From Planosporangium thailandense (GTDB lineage: Bacteria; Actinomycetota; Actinomycetes; Mycobacteriales; Micromonosporaceae), in the NCBI RefSeq assembly GCF_011947195.1, contig NZ_JAATVY010000011.1:62001-126000 (forward strand): DNA of 64,000 nucleotides. Direction: 5' to 3'. Below the pieces are notes generated by a model that worked only from the letters and a program-made list of their open reading frames with translations, was not told the DNA's origin and did no database searches. This document shows positions 48,727-58,488 of this stretch, piece by piece (positions within the stretch are counted from its first letter, which is position 1; the number at the start of each line of letters is the position of its first letter). Made by a program: the position numbers and the translations under genes.

Positions 48727-48773
48727 TGCCGGGAGGGGATACCAGCGAAGTCGGCTGATGTCCCCTCCCGGCA
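48727..48773 (+). terminator. 13-bp perfect hairpin after the aldehyde dehydrogenase
   Basis: TGCCGGGAGGGGA (48727-48739) pairs with TCCCCTCCCGGCA (48761-48773) over a 21-base loop, 33 bases after the stop. No T-tract. Confidence 0.7.
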
Positions 48774-48840
48774 GCGGTGCCAGGCCGCCACGCTGCGCAA
48801 AGGGCGTCATGTCACCCGGTGACGAAGCCGATTCGGCTGT

Positions 48841-49977
<1,137 letters not shown>

Positions 49978-50032
49978 GACTTCTCCTGACTGTGAGCATG
50001 GCTGGGCCAGCTGAGGCAGCTGCCCCGGGCGG

Positions 50033-50506
50033 TTAGACGGAGCCGACGGCCAGCAGCGCGGTGGCGATGATCAGGTCGGAGACCATGCAGGTCTCGGCGT
50101 ACCAGCGAGGCACCACCCGGTCGGCGCGGTGGTGGGCGATGTCCCAGGCGGCGTGGGTGAGCCAACCGGCGGCCAGTACGTAGCGGGCTGCGGCCGGCTC
50201 GGCGGCGACCGCGGCAATGGCGATCGCGCCGAAGCCGAGCACGGCTCCGGTCTGCAGGCTCAACAGGCGCCGGGAGGCGAGGTCACCGCGGGCCGCGCCC
50301 CAGGTGAGGTAGACGACCGCGGCGAGCAGGACGCACCAGGCGCTCACCCAGGTCTGTACCCGTTCGGGCAGCGGCGCGAGCAGCGACAGGCTGGTGGCGG
50401 TGGCGGCGATGCCGATCCCGGTGGGCCAGCGTCGGGCGATTGCGCCGGCGGTGCCGGCCCGCCGGGTGACGGGTGCTGTGGCGGCGGTGGTGCCGGTCGT
50501 GGTCAT
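50033..50506 (-). CDS. Four-helix membrane protein, unknown function
   Basis: 157 residues. A Thr/Ala-rich N-terminus precedes about four hydrophobic segments (around ATATSLSLLAPL, WCVLLAAVVYLTW, GAIAIAAVAAEPAAARYVLA and DLIIATALLAVGSV). A His-rich cytoplasm- or lumen-facing motif, THAAWDIAHHRADRV, lies before the last helix; that His pattern recurs in uncharacterised actinobacterial membrane proteins. I do not recognise a family with known function. It is divergent from the DHA2 exporter (259-bp gap). Confidence 0.75.
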   Translation of the reverse strand: MTTTGTTAATAPVTRRAGTAGAIARRWPTGIGIAATATSLSLLAPLPERVQTWVSAWCVLLAAVVYLTWGAARGDLASRRLLSLQTGAVLGFGAIAIAAVAAEPAAARYVLAAGWLTHAAWDIAHHRADRVVPRWYAETCMVSDLIIATALLAVGSV

Positions 50507-50765
50507 GGGTGGCTCCTTTGACGGACTGGACTCACGTCGTGCTGCTTGTCTGGTGGTGGGGGCCGCTGCGGGTTCGGGCCGCCGCAGACGACAGCAGTCT
50601 GTGCGGTGGCGCTGTCCGCTGCCTGTCCCGGGGATGTCGGCATGGCTGTCGGACTGCTGGCGCCTTCAACAGTCAGGACAGTGAACGGGCAGCGGCCCGA
50701 CAGCGGCGGCGGGGACCTTGTCGTCATCGGCCCGCACCGGCGGGACCGGATCGAGGAGGAGAGAG

Positions 50766-52268
50766 ATGTCCGCTCATCCCGCCCCCGCCGCCCGTCTGGC
50801 GGCGCAGGCCCACCCGCATCAGCCGCCACACCCGCACGGCCACCAGCCGCCGGCCCCGGCCGGGGACGAGCCGCGCCGGCCATGGACCGTGTTCGCGCTG
50901 ATGATCGCCGCCCAGTTCATGGTCATCCTCGACGTTTCCGTGGTGAACGTCGCGCTGCCCAGCATCAGCCGCGGGCTGCACCTGACCGCCGCGGACTACC
51001 AGTGGGCGATCAGCGCCTACGTGCTGTTCAGCGGCGGCCTGCTGCTGCTCGGCGGGCGTGTCGCCGACCTACTGGACCGGCGGCGGGCGTTCCTGGCCGG
51101 CGTCGGCGTGTTCACCGCCGCCTCCCTGATCAGCGGGCTCGCCCAGACGCCGCTGACGCTCATCGCCGCCCGCGCCGCCCAGGGTGCCGGCGCCGCGCTG
51201 CTCACCCCCGCCGCGCTGTCGATCATCATGACCACGTACGCCGGGCGGCAGCGGCAGGCCGCCCTCGGTGTCTGGGGCGCGATCGGCAGTACCGGCATCG
51301 CCGCCGGCGTGCTCTTCGGTGGCGCCCTGACCAGCGCCCTCGGTTGGCGCGCCGTGTTCTTCATCAACGTGCCGATCGGCATTGTGGTGCTGCTCGCCAC
51401 CGTCCGGACGGTCGGCCGTGGCGCACAGCAGCAGCGGGCGCTGCGCCGGCTCGACCTGCCCGGCGCCCTGACCCTGGTCGGCGGGCTGCTGTCGCTGGTG
51501 TTCGGCATCGAAGCCACCCGCTCGGCCGGCTGGACGGCGCCGCGCACCTGGATCGCGCTCGCCGCGGCCGCGGTACTGCTGGCCACCTTCGCCCGCCTCG
51601 AGCGCCGCAGCAGCAACCCGCTGGTGCCGCCGTCGACCTGGCGGATGCGGTCGCTGGTCTCCGCTTCGGCGGTGATGGCCGGCGTGACCGGTGTCGTCGT
51701 CGGCGCGATCTTCCTGTCGTCGCTGTACCTGCAGGCCATCATCGGCGCCTCGCCGGTCATCGCCGGGCTGGAGTTCCTGCCGCTGGCCGCCGCGATCACC
51801 CTCGCCGCCACGGCGGCGTCCAAGCTCATCGGCCGGGCCGGCGCCCGCCTCCTGATCCTCGGCGGCCTCGTCGTGCTGACCGGCGGCGTGCTGCTGTTGG
51901 CCGCCAATGCGGGCGGCACCTCCTACGCAGCCGACGTGCTGCCCGGCTTCCTGCTCGTCGGTGCCGGCGTCGGGCCGATGTTCGTGGCCATCTCCATCGC
52001 CGCGATGAGCGACGTGCCCGCCGACCGGTCGGGGCTCGCCTCCGGGCTGATGATGACCGGCCACGAGATCGGTGCCGCGCTCGGCGTCGCCGCGCTCACC
52101 GCCGTCGCCGGCGACCTCGCCACGCACAGCGGCCTCGTCACCGGGTACGCCCGCGCCTTCGACGCCACCGCCGGCATCCTCGCCGCCCTGTTCGTGCTGA
52201 CCCTGCTCGCCGTCCCCGCCGGGAAGGCACCGTCCGGCGCCGCCGGGCACGGACACGGCCACCACTGA
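50766..52268 (+). CDS. DHA2-type (EmrB/QacA) MFS exporter with histidine-rich tails
   Basis: 500 residues, about 14 hydrophobic segments. DHA2 signatures: FMVILDVSVVNVALPSISRG (helix 1), LLGGRVADLLDRRRAF (loop 2-3), RAAQGAGAALLTPAALSII (helix 4) and GVLFGGALTSALGWRAVFFI (motif C region). Both ends are unusual: HPHQPPHPHGHQPP in the first 30 residues and GHGHGHH at the extreme C-terminus, clusters that could bind metal ions. GAGGAGAGAG precedes ATG 50766. The next gene encodes a CopZ-like metal-binding protein about 100 bp downstream, which strengthens a metal link. Ordinary drug/proton antiport remains the default reading. Confidence 0.9.
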   Translation: MSAHPAPAARLAAQAHPHQPPHPHGHQPPAPAGDEPRRPWTVFALMIAAQFMVILDVSVVNVALPSISRGLHLTAADYQWAISAYVLFSGGLLLLGGRVADLLDRRRAFLAGVGVFTAASLISGLAQTPLTLIAARAAQGAGAALLTPAALSIIMTTYAGRQRQAALGVWGAIGSTGIAAGVLFGGALTSALGWRAVFFINVPIGIVVLLATVRTVGRGAQQQRALRRLDLPGALTLVGGLLSLVFGIEATRSAGWTAPRTWIALAAAAVLLATFARLERRSSNPLVPPSTWRMRSLVSASAVMAGVTGVVVGAIFLSSLYLQAIIGASPVIAGLEFLPLAAAITLAATAASKLIGRAGARLLILGGLVVLTGGVLLLAANAGGTSYAADVLPGFLLVGAGVGPMFVAISIAAMSDVPADRSGLASGLMMTGHEIGAALGVAALTAVAGDLATHSGLVTGYARAFDATAGILAALFVLTLLAVPAGKAPSGAAGHGHGHH

Positions 52269-52369
52269 CCCGGGTGCGAAACCTGGCGAAATCGCCGGTC
52301 CGACCACCCCGCCCACACGGCGACCCTGTTCATCGACCAACCACACCACCACCATTCCGAGGAGTTCCC

Positions 52370-52603
52370 ATGTTGTCCGGCACGCCCCGCACCTTCATCG
52401 GGTCCACCACCTTCCAGGTATCCGGCATGACCTGCGCCCACTGCCAGCACGCGGTCACCGCCGAGATCTCCGCCATCGACGGCGTCGAGTCGGTCGACGT
52501 CGACCTGGCCAGCGGCACCGTCACCGGCACCGCAGCCCGGCCGGTGGACCGCGCCGACATCGCCCAGGCGGTCGACGAGGCCGGGTACACCCTCGTCCCG
52601 TGA
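52370..52603 (+). CDS. CopZ-like heavy-metal-associated (HMA) domain protein
   Basis: 77 residues forming a single ferredoxin-like HMA domain. The metal site GMTCAHC (about residues 19-25) uses two cysteines, as in copper chaperones and P-type ATPase domains. CGAGGAG precedes ATG 52370. Small proteins of this kind hand Cu(I) to a P1B-ATPase, but none is encoded in the window. Its neighbours are a His-tailed MFS exporter and an ABC exporter. Confidence 0.92.
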   Translation: MLSGTPRTFIGSTTFQVSGMTCAHCQHAVTAEISAIDGVESVDVDLASGTVTGTAARPVDRADIAQAVDEAGYTLVP

Positions 52604-52725
52604 CCGACCGCGGCGGGAGCTGCCCGCGCGCCTCCCGCCGCCGCGGCCCGCCCGGGCCGCCTGACCAGCCGCACCCTTCGATCCCCGCCTCGCCGCCACG
52701 GCGGCAACCGCCCCGAGGAGAACCC

Positions 52726-53520
52726 GTGACCACACTCGAGCACGCACTGCTCAGCCCGGCCCCCGAAGCCACGCCGCAGATCGCGGCGCGCGCGATCGAC
52801 GTCATGAAGACCTACGGCAGCGGCGACGCCGCCGTGCGCGCCCTCGACGGGGCGAGCGTCACCATCCCGGCCGGCCAATTCACGGCCGTCATGGGACCCA
52901 GCGGATCCGGTAAGTCGACACTGGTCCACGCCCTCGCCGGGCTGGACACGATCGACTCCGGCCGGGTGTTCGTCGGCGACGCCGACCTCACCGCACTGTC
53001 CGAACGTGACCGCACGCTGCTGCGCCGCGAACGGCTCGGCTTCGTGTTCCAGGCGTTCAACCTCATCCCGTCGCTGACCGCCGCGGAGAACATCGCGCTG
53101 CCGCTGACCCTTGCCGGCCGCCGCCCCGACCCCGCATGGCTGGCCGAGCTCGTCGACATGCTCGGCCTGCAGAACCGGCTCGGCCACCGGCCCAGCGAGC
53201 TGTCCGGCGGGCAGCAGCAGCGGGTCGCCGTCGGCCGTGCCCTCATCGCCCGTCCCGACCTCGTGTTCGCCGACGAGCCGACCGGCAACCTCGACTCCCG
53301 CCACGGCGCGGCGCTCCTGAGCTTCCTGCGCGACGCCACCCGCACGCTGGGCCAGACGATCGTCATGGTCACCCACGATCCGGTCGCCGCCTCCTACGCC
53401 GACCGGGTCGTCTTCCTCGCCGACGGGCGCATCGTCGACGAGCTGCCCGCACCCACCCCGGAGGCCGTACTGACGCGCATGGCGCGCCTGGACGTGCCCG
53501 CGCAGATGGTGGGGGCGTGA
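52726..53520 (+). CDS. ABC transporter ATPase, MacB/LolD (FtsX-partner) type
   Basis: 264 residues: Walker [30 protein letters not shown] (Q-loop, typical of this type), signature [15 protein letters not shown], Walker B LVFADEPTGNLDS and H-loop MVTHDPVAASYADR. GAGGAG precedes GTG 52726, which is chosen since the longer frame runs through non-conserved Pro/Arg-rich sequence. The stop overlaps the start of the FtsX-type permease (GTGA). Such pairs export peptides, lipoproteins or antibiotics, or sense them at the envelope. Confidence 0.94.
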   Translation: MTTLEHALLSPAPEATPQIAARAIDVMKTYGSGDAAVRALDGASVTIPAGQFTAVMGPSGSGKSTLVHALAGLDTIDSGRVFVGDADLTALSERDRTLLRRERLGFVFQAFNLIPSLTAAENIALPLTLAGRRPDPAWLAELVDMLGLQNRLGHRPSELSGGQQQRVAVGRALIARPDLVFADEPTGNLDSRHGAALLSFLRDATRTLGQTIVMVTHDPVAASYADRVVFLADGRIVDELPAPTPEAVLTRMARLDVPAQMVGA

Positions 53521-56057
53521 TCGCGATGTGGCGCCTCACCGTCTCCAACGCGCTCGCGCACCGCTCCCGCCTGGCGCTGACCTGGCTCGCCGTCGCGCTC
53601 GGCGTCGCGTTCGTCGCCGGCAGTCTCGTGCTCACCGACACCAGCAGCCAACTGCTCGACAACCAGTTCCGCACCGCCGCGGCCGGCGTGGACCTCACCG
53701 TCCGCACCGCCGCCGCCTTCAACAGCGCGATGGGCGTGGAGGTGCAGCGCGCCCCGCTGCCCGCCGACGTCGTCGGGCGGGTCGCCGACACCCCCGGCGT
53801 CGACCGGGCCCGGCCGATCGCCTCCGGCGCCGGGCAGCTGCAGGTCCGCGGCCGGGCCGTCCTGCCGGCCGGACCCACGATCCTCGGCACCTGGGCCGAC
53901 GCGCCGTTCACCGCCTACCGACTGCGCGCCGGGCACGCCCCGCACGGGCCGGACCAGGTGGTCCTCGACGCGGCCACCGCCCGCGAGCACGCCGTGCGGC
54001 TCGGCGACACGGTCACCGTCTCGGCCACCACCAGCAAGCAGCTGCGGGTCGTCGGCCTGACCGGCGTCGGCGACCGCGACGGGCTGCCCAACAGCAACCT
54101 GGTGCTCGTCGACCTGGCATGCGCCCAGACGCTGCTCGGACTGGGCCCGGGTGTCACCTCCATCGACGTCATCGCCGACCCCGACGTAGCCGTCGCCGAC
54201 CTGCGTACCCGCCTGGCCACCTCGCTCGGCAGCGGCTACGCGGTCACCACCGGCCAGGACACCGCCGCCGCCAGCGCCGCAGCCGCGAAACAGAGCATCA
54301 GCTATCTGCGTATCGTGCTGCTGGCCCTGTCCGCCGCCGGGCTGCTCGTCGGCGCGTTCCTCATCGCCAACACCTTCGCCATCGTGCTGACCCAGCGCAG
54401 CCGGGAGCTGGCGCTGCTGCGCGCCGCCGGCGCCACCGGCCGGCAGGTGTTCACCTCGGTGCTCGGCGAGGCGCTGCTGGTCGGCGTCACCGGCGCCGCC
54501 GGCGGCACCGCGGCCGGCATCGGCGCCGCCTACGGCCTGCGCGGCCTCGCCCGCGGCGCCGGCCTGGCACTGCCCGACGGCCCGCTCACGGTCAACCCGC
54601 GCACGCTTCTCGTCGCGGTCGCCGCCGGCACGCTGGTCACCCTGCTGGCCGCGTTCGGCCCGGCCCGCCGCGCCGCCCGCATCGCCCCCGTCGAGGCGAT
54701 GCGGCTGTCCGACCCGGCGCCGGCGACGGCCCGCCGCGGCCGGCTGATCACCGGCTGGGTACTGCTCGGCCTCGGCGTCATCCAGCTCGCCGCCGCAGCG
54801 GCCTTCCGCGACATCGCCGGCGTCGCGATCGGCGCGGTACTGTTCCTCGCCGCTCTGGTCGTCCTCGGACCGGTACTGGCGCCGCGGCTGGCGCAAGCCG
54901 TCGGGCGGCCCCTGGCACGCCTCGGGGTGCCCGGTAGGTTGGCCCGGGAGTCGACGGTGCGCAACCCCCGCCGGACCGCGGCCACAGCGATGGCGCTCGC
55001 CCTCGGCCTGGCGCTGATCAGCTTCGTGTCCGTGCTGGACAGCTCGGTCAAGGCCGCGGTCGGCACCAGCTACCGGGAGGCGATCACCGCCGACCTGATC
55101 ATCGAAAGTGCCCGCAACGAGATGCTCGGCGGGCTGTCCCCGGAGGTCGCGCACCGCGCCGCCAGCCTGCCGGAGGTGGCGGTGGCCTCGCCGATCCGGT
55201 ACGGGCACTGGCTGGACCGGGGCATGACCAGCGCACTGACCGCGGTCGACCCGGCCACCCTGCCGCACGTCGCCCGCGTCCGGATGACCGCCGGGAGCCT
55301 GGCTGCCCTCGATGGCGGCGGCGTCGTGCTCGCCGCCAACGTCGCCACCGAACGCCACCTGCACCTCGGCGACAGCCTGCCGATGACCTTGCCCCGCGAC
55401 GGACAGCAGCAGCTGCGCATCGTCGGGCTGATGGACGACGCCAGCGCCCGGGCACTCAGTACCAGCTACGTGATCTCGCTGGCCACCTACGCCGCGCACT
55501 ACAACGAGAACGTCGACGCCAGCGTCATGGTCGCCCTGGCCCACGGCGTCAAGCCACAACAGGCGCGCACCGCCCTGGGCAAGGCGATCGCGGACTTCCC
55601 CAACGCGCAGATCCGTAACCAGGCCGAGGCCGCCGCCGGCCGGGCCGCGGCGATCGACCAGGTCTTCGGCCTGATCACCGTGCTGCTGTGCTTCGCCGTG
55701 CTCATCGCTCTGCTCGGCATCACGAACACGCTCGCGCTGTCCATCGTGGAACGCACCCGCGAGATCGGGCTGCTGCGCGCGGTCGGCATGACCCGCCGGC
55801 AGCTGCGCTCGATGATCCGCGCCGAGGCCGTGCTGGTCGCCGCCGTGGCCGTCGTCGTCGGAGTCGTCGTCGGACTCGGGCTGGCCGCCGCCACCCTCGG
55901 TGGACTCAGCTCCGACATGCCGCTCGTCGTGCGCGTACCCGTCGCGCGGCTGCTGGCGGTCGTCGCCGCCGCCGTGCTGGCCGGGCTCGCCGCCGGACTG
56001 CTGCCCGCCCGCCGCGCCGCCCGGCTCGACGTGCTGACCGCCATCGCCACCCACTGA
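53517..56057 (+). CDS. Large FtsX-domain ABC permease
   Basis: 846 residues. Membrane helix near the N-terminus (SRLALTWLAVALGVAFVAGS), a long extracytoplasmic MacB-PCD-like domain (about 40-260), three helices with FtsX features (IANTFAIVLTQRSRELALLR AA-type loop), another helix pair in the middle (VIQLAAAAAFRDIAGVAIGA), a second extracytoplasmic domain and a final FtsX set (ITNTLALSIVERTREIGLLR). The duplicated FtsX layout is usual for actinobacterial permeases of this size. Start is GTG 53517 (overlapping the ATPase stop) or ATG 53526. Confidence 0.93.
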   Translation: MIAMWRLTVSNALAHRSRLALTWLAVALGVAFVAGSLVLTDTSSQLLDNQFRTAAAGVDLTVRTAAAFNSAMGVEVQRAPLPADVVGRVADTPGVDRARPIASGAGQLQVRGRAVLPAGPTILGTWADAPFTAYRLRAGHAPHGPDQVVLDAATAREHAVRLGDTVTVSATTSKQLRVVGLTGVGDRDGLPNSNLVLVDLACAQTLLGLGPGVTSIDVIADPDVAVADLRTRLATSLGSGYAVTTGQDTAAASAAAAKQSISYLRIVLLALSAAGLLVGAFLIANTFAIVLTQRSRELALLRAAGATGRQVFTSVLGEALLVGVTGAAGGTAAGIGAAYGLRGLARGAGLALPDGPLTVNPRTLLVAVAAGTLVTLLAAFGPARRAARIAPVEAMRLSDPAPATARRGRLITGWVLLGLGVIQLAAAAAFRDIAGVAIGAVLFLAALVVLGPVLAPRLAQAVGRPLARLGVPGRLARESTVRNPRRTAATAMALALGLALISFVSVLDSSVKAAVGTSYREAITADLIIESARNEMLGGLSPEVAHRAASLPEVAVASPIRYGHWLDRGMTSALTAVDPATLPHVARVRMTAGSLAALDGGGVVLAANVATERHLHLGDSLPMTLPRDGQQQLRIVGLMDDASARALSTSYVISLATYAAHYNENVDASVMVALAHGVKPQQARTALGKAIADFPNAQIRNQAEAAAGRAAAIDQVFGLITVLLCFAVLIALLGITNTLALSIVERTREIGLLRAVGMTRRQLRSMIRAEAVLVAAVAVVVGVVVGLGLAAATLGGLSSDMPLVVRVPVARLLAVVAAAVLAGLAAGLLPARRAARLDVLTAIATH

Positions 56058-56094
56058 CCCCCGCCGGCTTCCGGCCACCCACGAGAGGAATCCC

Positions 56095-56643
56095 ATGACC
56101 ACCATCCCGTCGACGGTCACCATCCGGCGTGCCACCCGCGCGGACGCCGCCACCGTGGCCACCCTGGTCGGCGAGATCGCCGCGCACGAAGACCAGCAGG
56201 CACATGTACACGTCACCGAGGCGCGGTGGCGCACGCTGCTCGACCGACCCGACGTGGTCGTCCTCGTGGCCGAACGCGACGGCCGGGCCGCCGGCTACGT
56301 GTCCGCCGTCCGGCAGCTGCACCTGTGGACCGGCGGCGACGTCCTCGCCCTCGACGACCTGTACGTGCGGTCCGGCTGCCGCGACGCCGGCATCGGCCGC
56401 CAGCTGATGGCCGCCCTCGCCGCACTCGCGCTGCCCGAGCAGCTCCTGATTCGCTGGGGCATGGAGGTCGACAACGTGGACGCGCAGCGCTTCTATCGCC
56501 GCCTCGGTGCCACCCTGCGGCACAAGGTCCTCGCCGCGTGGGCGCCGACCGCGTACGCCGGCATGGTCGCCGGTTCGGACCAGCGGGGGCCCGCCCCTCA
56601 GGAATCCGGATCCCACGTCGGGCCGGCGGATCGCCGGTCATGA
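56095..56643 (+). CDS. GNAT-family N-acetyltransferase
   Basis: 182 residues. Acetyl-CoA-binding motif A is DDLYVRSGCRDAGIGRQLMA (V-x-x-x-x-R/Q-x-x-G-x-G/A type). N-terminal ITVRRATRADAATV-like opening (here TIRRATRADAATVATL) and a C-terminal DNVDAQRFYRRLGATLRHKV (motif B) complete the fold. AGAGGAA precedes ATG 56095, 37 bp after the FtsX permease, so it may be part of that operon and could modify an exported or toxic compound. The last ~25 residues are low-complexity. Confidence 0.9.
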   Translation: MTTIPSTVTIRRATRADAATVATLVGEIAAHEDQQAHVHVTEARWRTLLDRPDVVVLVAERDGRAAGYVSAVRQLHLWTGGDVLALDDLYVRSGCRDAGIGRQLMAALAALALPEQLLIRWGMEVDNVDAQRFYRRLGATLRHKVLAAWAPTAYAGMVAGSDQRGPAPQESGSHVGPADRRS

Positions 56644-56729
56644 TCGGGCCGCCGACTTCGGTGCTGGTCCGTTCCGTCCGGCTTACTATGCTGAGCACGG
56701 TTAGCGCCGCAAGATCGGTAGGAGTCCCG

Positions 56730-57320
56730 GTGGGCACGATAGCTGGACTGGTCCTCGCTGCGGGGGGCGGGCGACGGTACGGCGGTCCCAAAGCCCTGAT
56801 CCGTCACGAAGACGGCCGGTTGCTGGTGGAGCGGGCGGCGGCGAACCTGCGCGCCGGGGGTTGTACGCCGGTCTTCGTGGTGCTCGGCGCTGAAGCTGAC
56901 CGGGTGCGGGGCGAGGCACGACTGGCAGACACGTCGCTGGTCGACAACCCCGACTGGAAGAGCGGCATGGCTTCGTCGCTGCGGGCCGGGCTCGCCGCGT
57001 TGGCCGACACCGACGTCGACGCCGCCGCGGTACTCCTGGTCGACACGCCCGGCATCGGCCCGGAAGCGGTGTCCCGTCTGGTCACGGCGACCGATGGCCG
57101 TGGCGCGCTCCTCACGGCTACGTACGGCGGCAGGCGCGGGCACCCGGTGATCCTCGGACGCGACCACTGGGCCGGTGTGGCGGCGCTCGCGACGGCCGAT
57201 GTCGGTGCGCGCGCCTACCTGGCGGCGCATTCGACCGAGGTGCGCCGTGTGCCATGTGAGGATGTCGCCGACGATACCGATCTCGACATGCCTCCGGCGC
57301 AGGCCGGCACGGGCCGGTAG
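56730..57320 (+). CDS. MocA-like molybdenum-cofactor nucleotidyltransferase
   Basis: 196 residues. Nucleotide-binding motif LVLAAGGGRRYGGPKALI at the N-terminus, then VFVVLGAEADRVRGEA, DNPDWKSGMASSLRAGLAAL and LLVDTPGIGPEAVSRL. This pattern (including W-x-x-G-M-x-x-S) is typical of MocA, which attaches CMP to molybdopterin. GGTAGGAG (56717-56724) sets GTG 56730 as start. Xdhc-like gene follows 34 bp downstream: MocA and XdhC together imply a molybdenum hydroxylase of the xanthine-oxidase family, not encoded in the window. Confidence 0.88.
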   Translation: MGTIAGLVLAAGGGRRYGGPKALIRHEDGRLLVERAAANLRAGGCTPVFVVLGAEADRVRGEARLADTSLVDNPDWKSGMASSLRAGLAALADTDVDAAAVLLVDTPGIGPEAVSRLVTATDGRGALLTATYGGRRGHPVILGRDHWAGVAALATADVGARAYLAAHSTEVRRVPCEDVADDTDLDMPPAQAGTGR

Positions 57321-57354
57321 CGGGCGGGTAGCCGACGAGCGCAGCGGGGGAGCC

Positions 57355-58467
57355 ATGCGGGAGGTACTGAACGAGCTGGTCGCCTGGTGGCGGACCGGTC
57401 AGCCGGTCGGCATGGCCACGGTGGTGCGGACCTGGCGCAGCGCACCTCGGCCACCCGGGGCGACGATGCTGGTCGGTCCCGACGGCACCGCCGTCGGCAG
57501 TGTGTCGGGCGGCTGCGTCGAGGCTGCCGTCTACGAACTGTGCAGGGAGGTCGTGGCGACCGGCCGTACGCGCGTGCAGCGGTACGGGGTGAGCGACGAC
57601 GACGCGTCCGCGGTCGGGCTCACCTGTGGCGGGGTCATCGAACTGCTGGTCGAGCGGGTCGACCCGAAGACGTTTCCCCAGTTGGACGAGCTCGCGCGGT
57701 CGATCGGAACGGGCGATCCGGTGGCGACGGTGACGTGCGTGGACGGGCCCGACGACAGGGTCGGGCGCCGGTTGTTGGTCTGGGGTGACCGGCACTCCGA
57801 CTCGCTGGGGTCGGCGCGGCTGGACGACGCCGCGGTCGATGACGCCCGGGGACTGCTCGCCGCCGGAAGTAGTGGCATGCTGCGCTACGGTCTCGATGGC
57901 GAGCGGCGAGGCGAGGGGCTGACGTTGTTCGTCGCGTCGTACGCGCCACCGGCCCGGATGATCGTATTCGGGGCGATCGACTTCGCCGCCGCCGTGGCGC
58001 GGATCGGCACGTTCCTCGGCTACCACGTGACGGTATGCGACGCCCGACCGGTGTTCGCGACCTCGAAGCGGTTTCCCGGCGCCGACGAGGTGGTCGTCGA
58101 CTGGCCGCACCGTTACCTGCGCGCCGAACTCGACGCCGGCCGGGTCGACGCCCGCACCGTGGTGTGCGTGCTGACCCACGACCCCAAGTTCGACGTACCG
58201 GTGCTTCAGGTGGCGCTGCGCGCGGAATTGGCGTACGTCGGGGCGATGGGCTCGCGCCGTACCCACGCCGACCGACTCGCCCGGCTGCGCGAGGCCGGCC
58301 TCACCGACAAGGAACTGGAGCGGCTCTCCTCCCCGATCGGGCTCGACCTTGGTGCCCGTACGCCGGAAGAAACGGCCGTCAGTATCGCGGCCGAAATCGT
58401 CGCGGGCCGCTGGGGCGGTAGCGGCGCCCGGCTCACGTCGATCGCCGGTCGGATCCACCACGATTGA
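57355..58467 (+). CDS. XdhC/CoxI-family molybdenum-enzyme maturation protein
   Basis: 370 residues. The N-terminal XdhC/CoxI domain has RTWRSAPRPPGATMLVGPDG, GSVSGGCVEAAVYE and GLTCGGVIELLVE. The C-terminal Rossmann domain holds MIVFGAIDFAAAVARIGTFL, VCVLTHDPKFDVPVLQVAL, YVGAMGSRRTHADRLARLRE and PIGLDLGARTPEETAVSIAA. XdhC proteins bind sulfurated cofactor and deliver it to xanthine-dehydrogenase-family enzymes. Starts at ATG 57355, 34 bp after mocA-like gene. Confidence 0.92.
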   Translation: MREVLNELVAWWRTGQPVGMATVVRTWRSAPRPPGATMLVGPDGTAVGSVSGGCVEAAVYELCREVVATGRTRVQRYGVSDDDASAVGLTCGGVIELLVERVDPKTFPQLDELARSIGTGDPVATVTCVDGPDDRVGRRLLVWGDRHSDSLGSARLDDAAVDDARGLLAAGSSGMLRYGLDGERRGEGLTLFVASYAPPARMIVFGAIDFAAAVARIGTFLGYHVTVCDARPVFATSKRFPGADEVVVDWPHRYLRAELDAGRVDARTVVCVLTHDPKFDVPVLQVALRAELAYVGAMGSRRTHADRLARLREAGLTDKELERLSSPIGLDLGARTPEETAVSIAAEIVAGRWGGSGARLTSIAGRIHHD

Positions 58468-58488
58468 GCCGTCCGCGAGCGGGTCGTC

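Noticed and set aside
50660-50690. ACAGT direct repeats and TTCA/TGAA dyad upstream of the DHA2 exporter as a TetR operator
   Set aside because: Arms of only four bases and no TetR gene in the neighbourhood; too weak to list.
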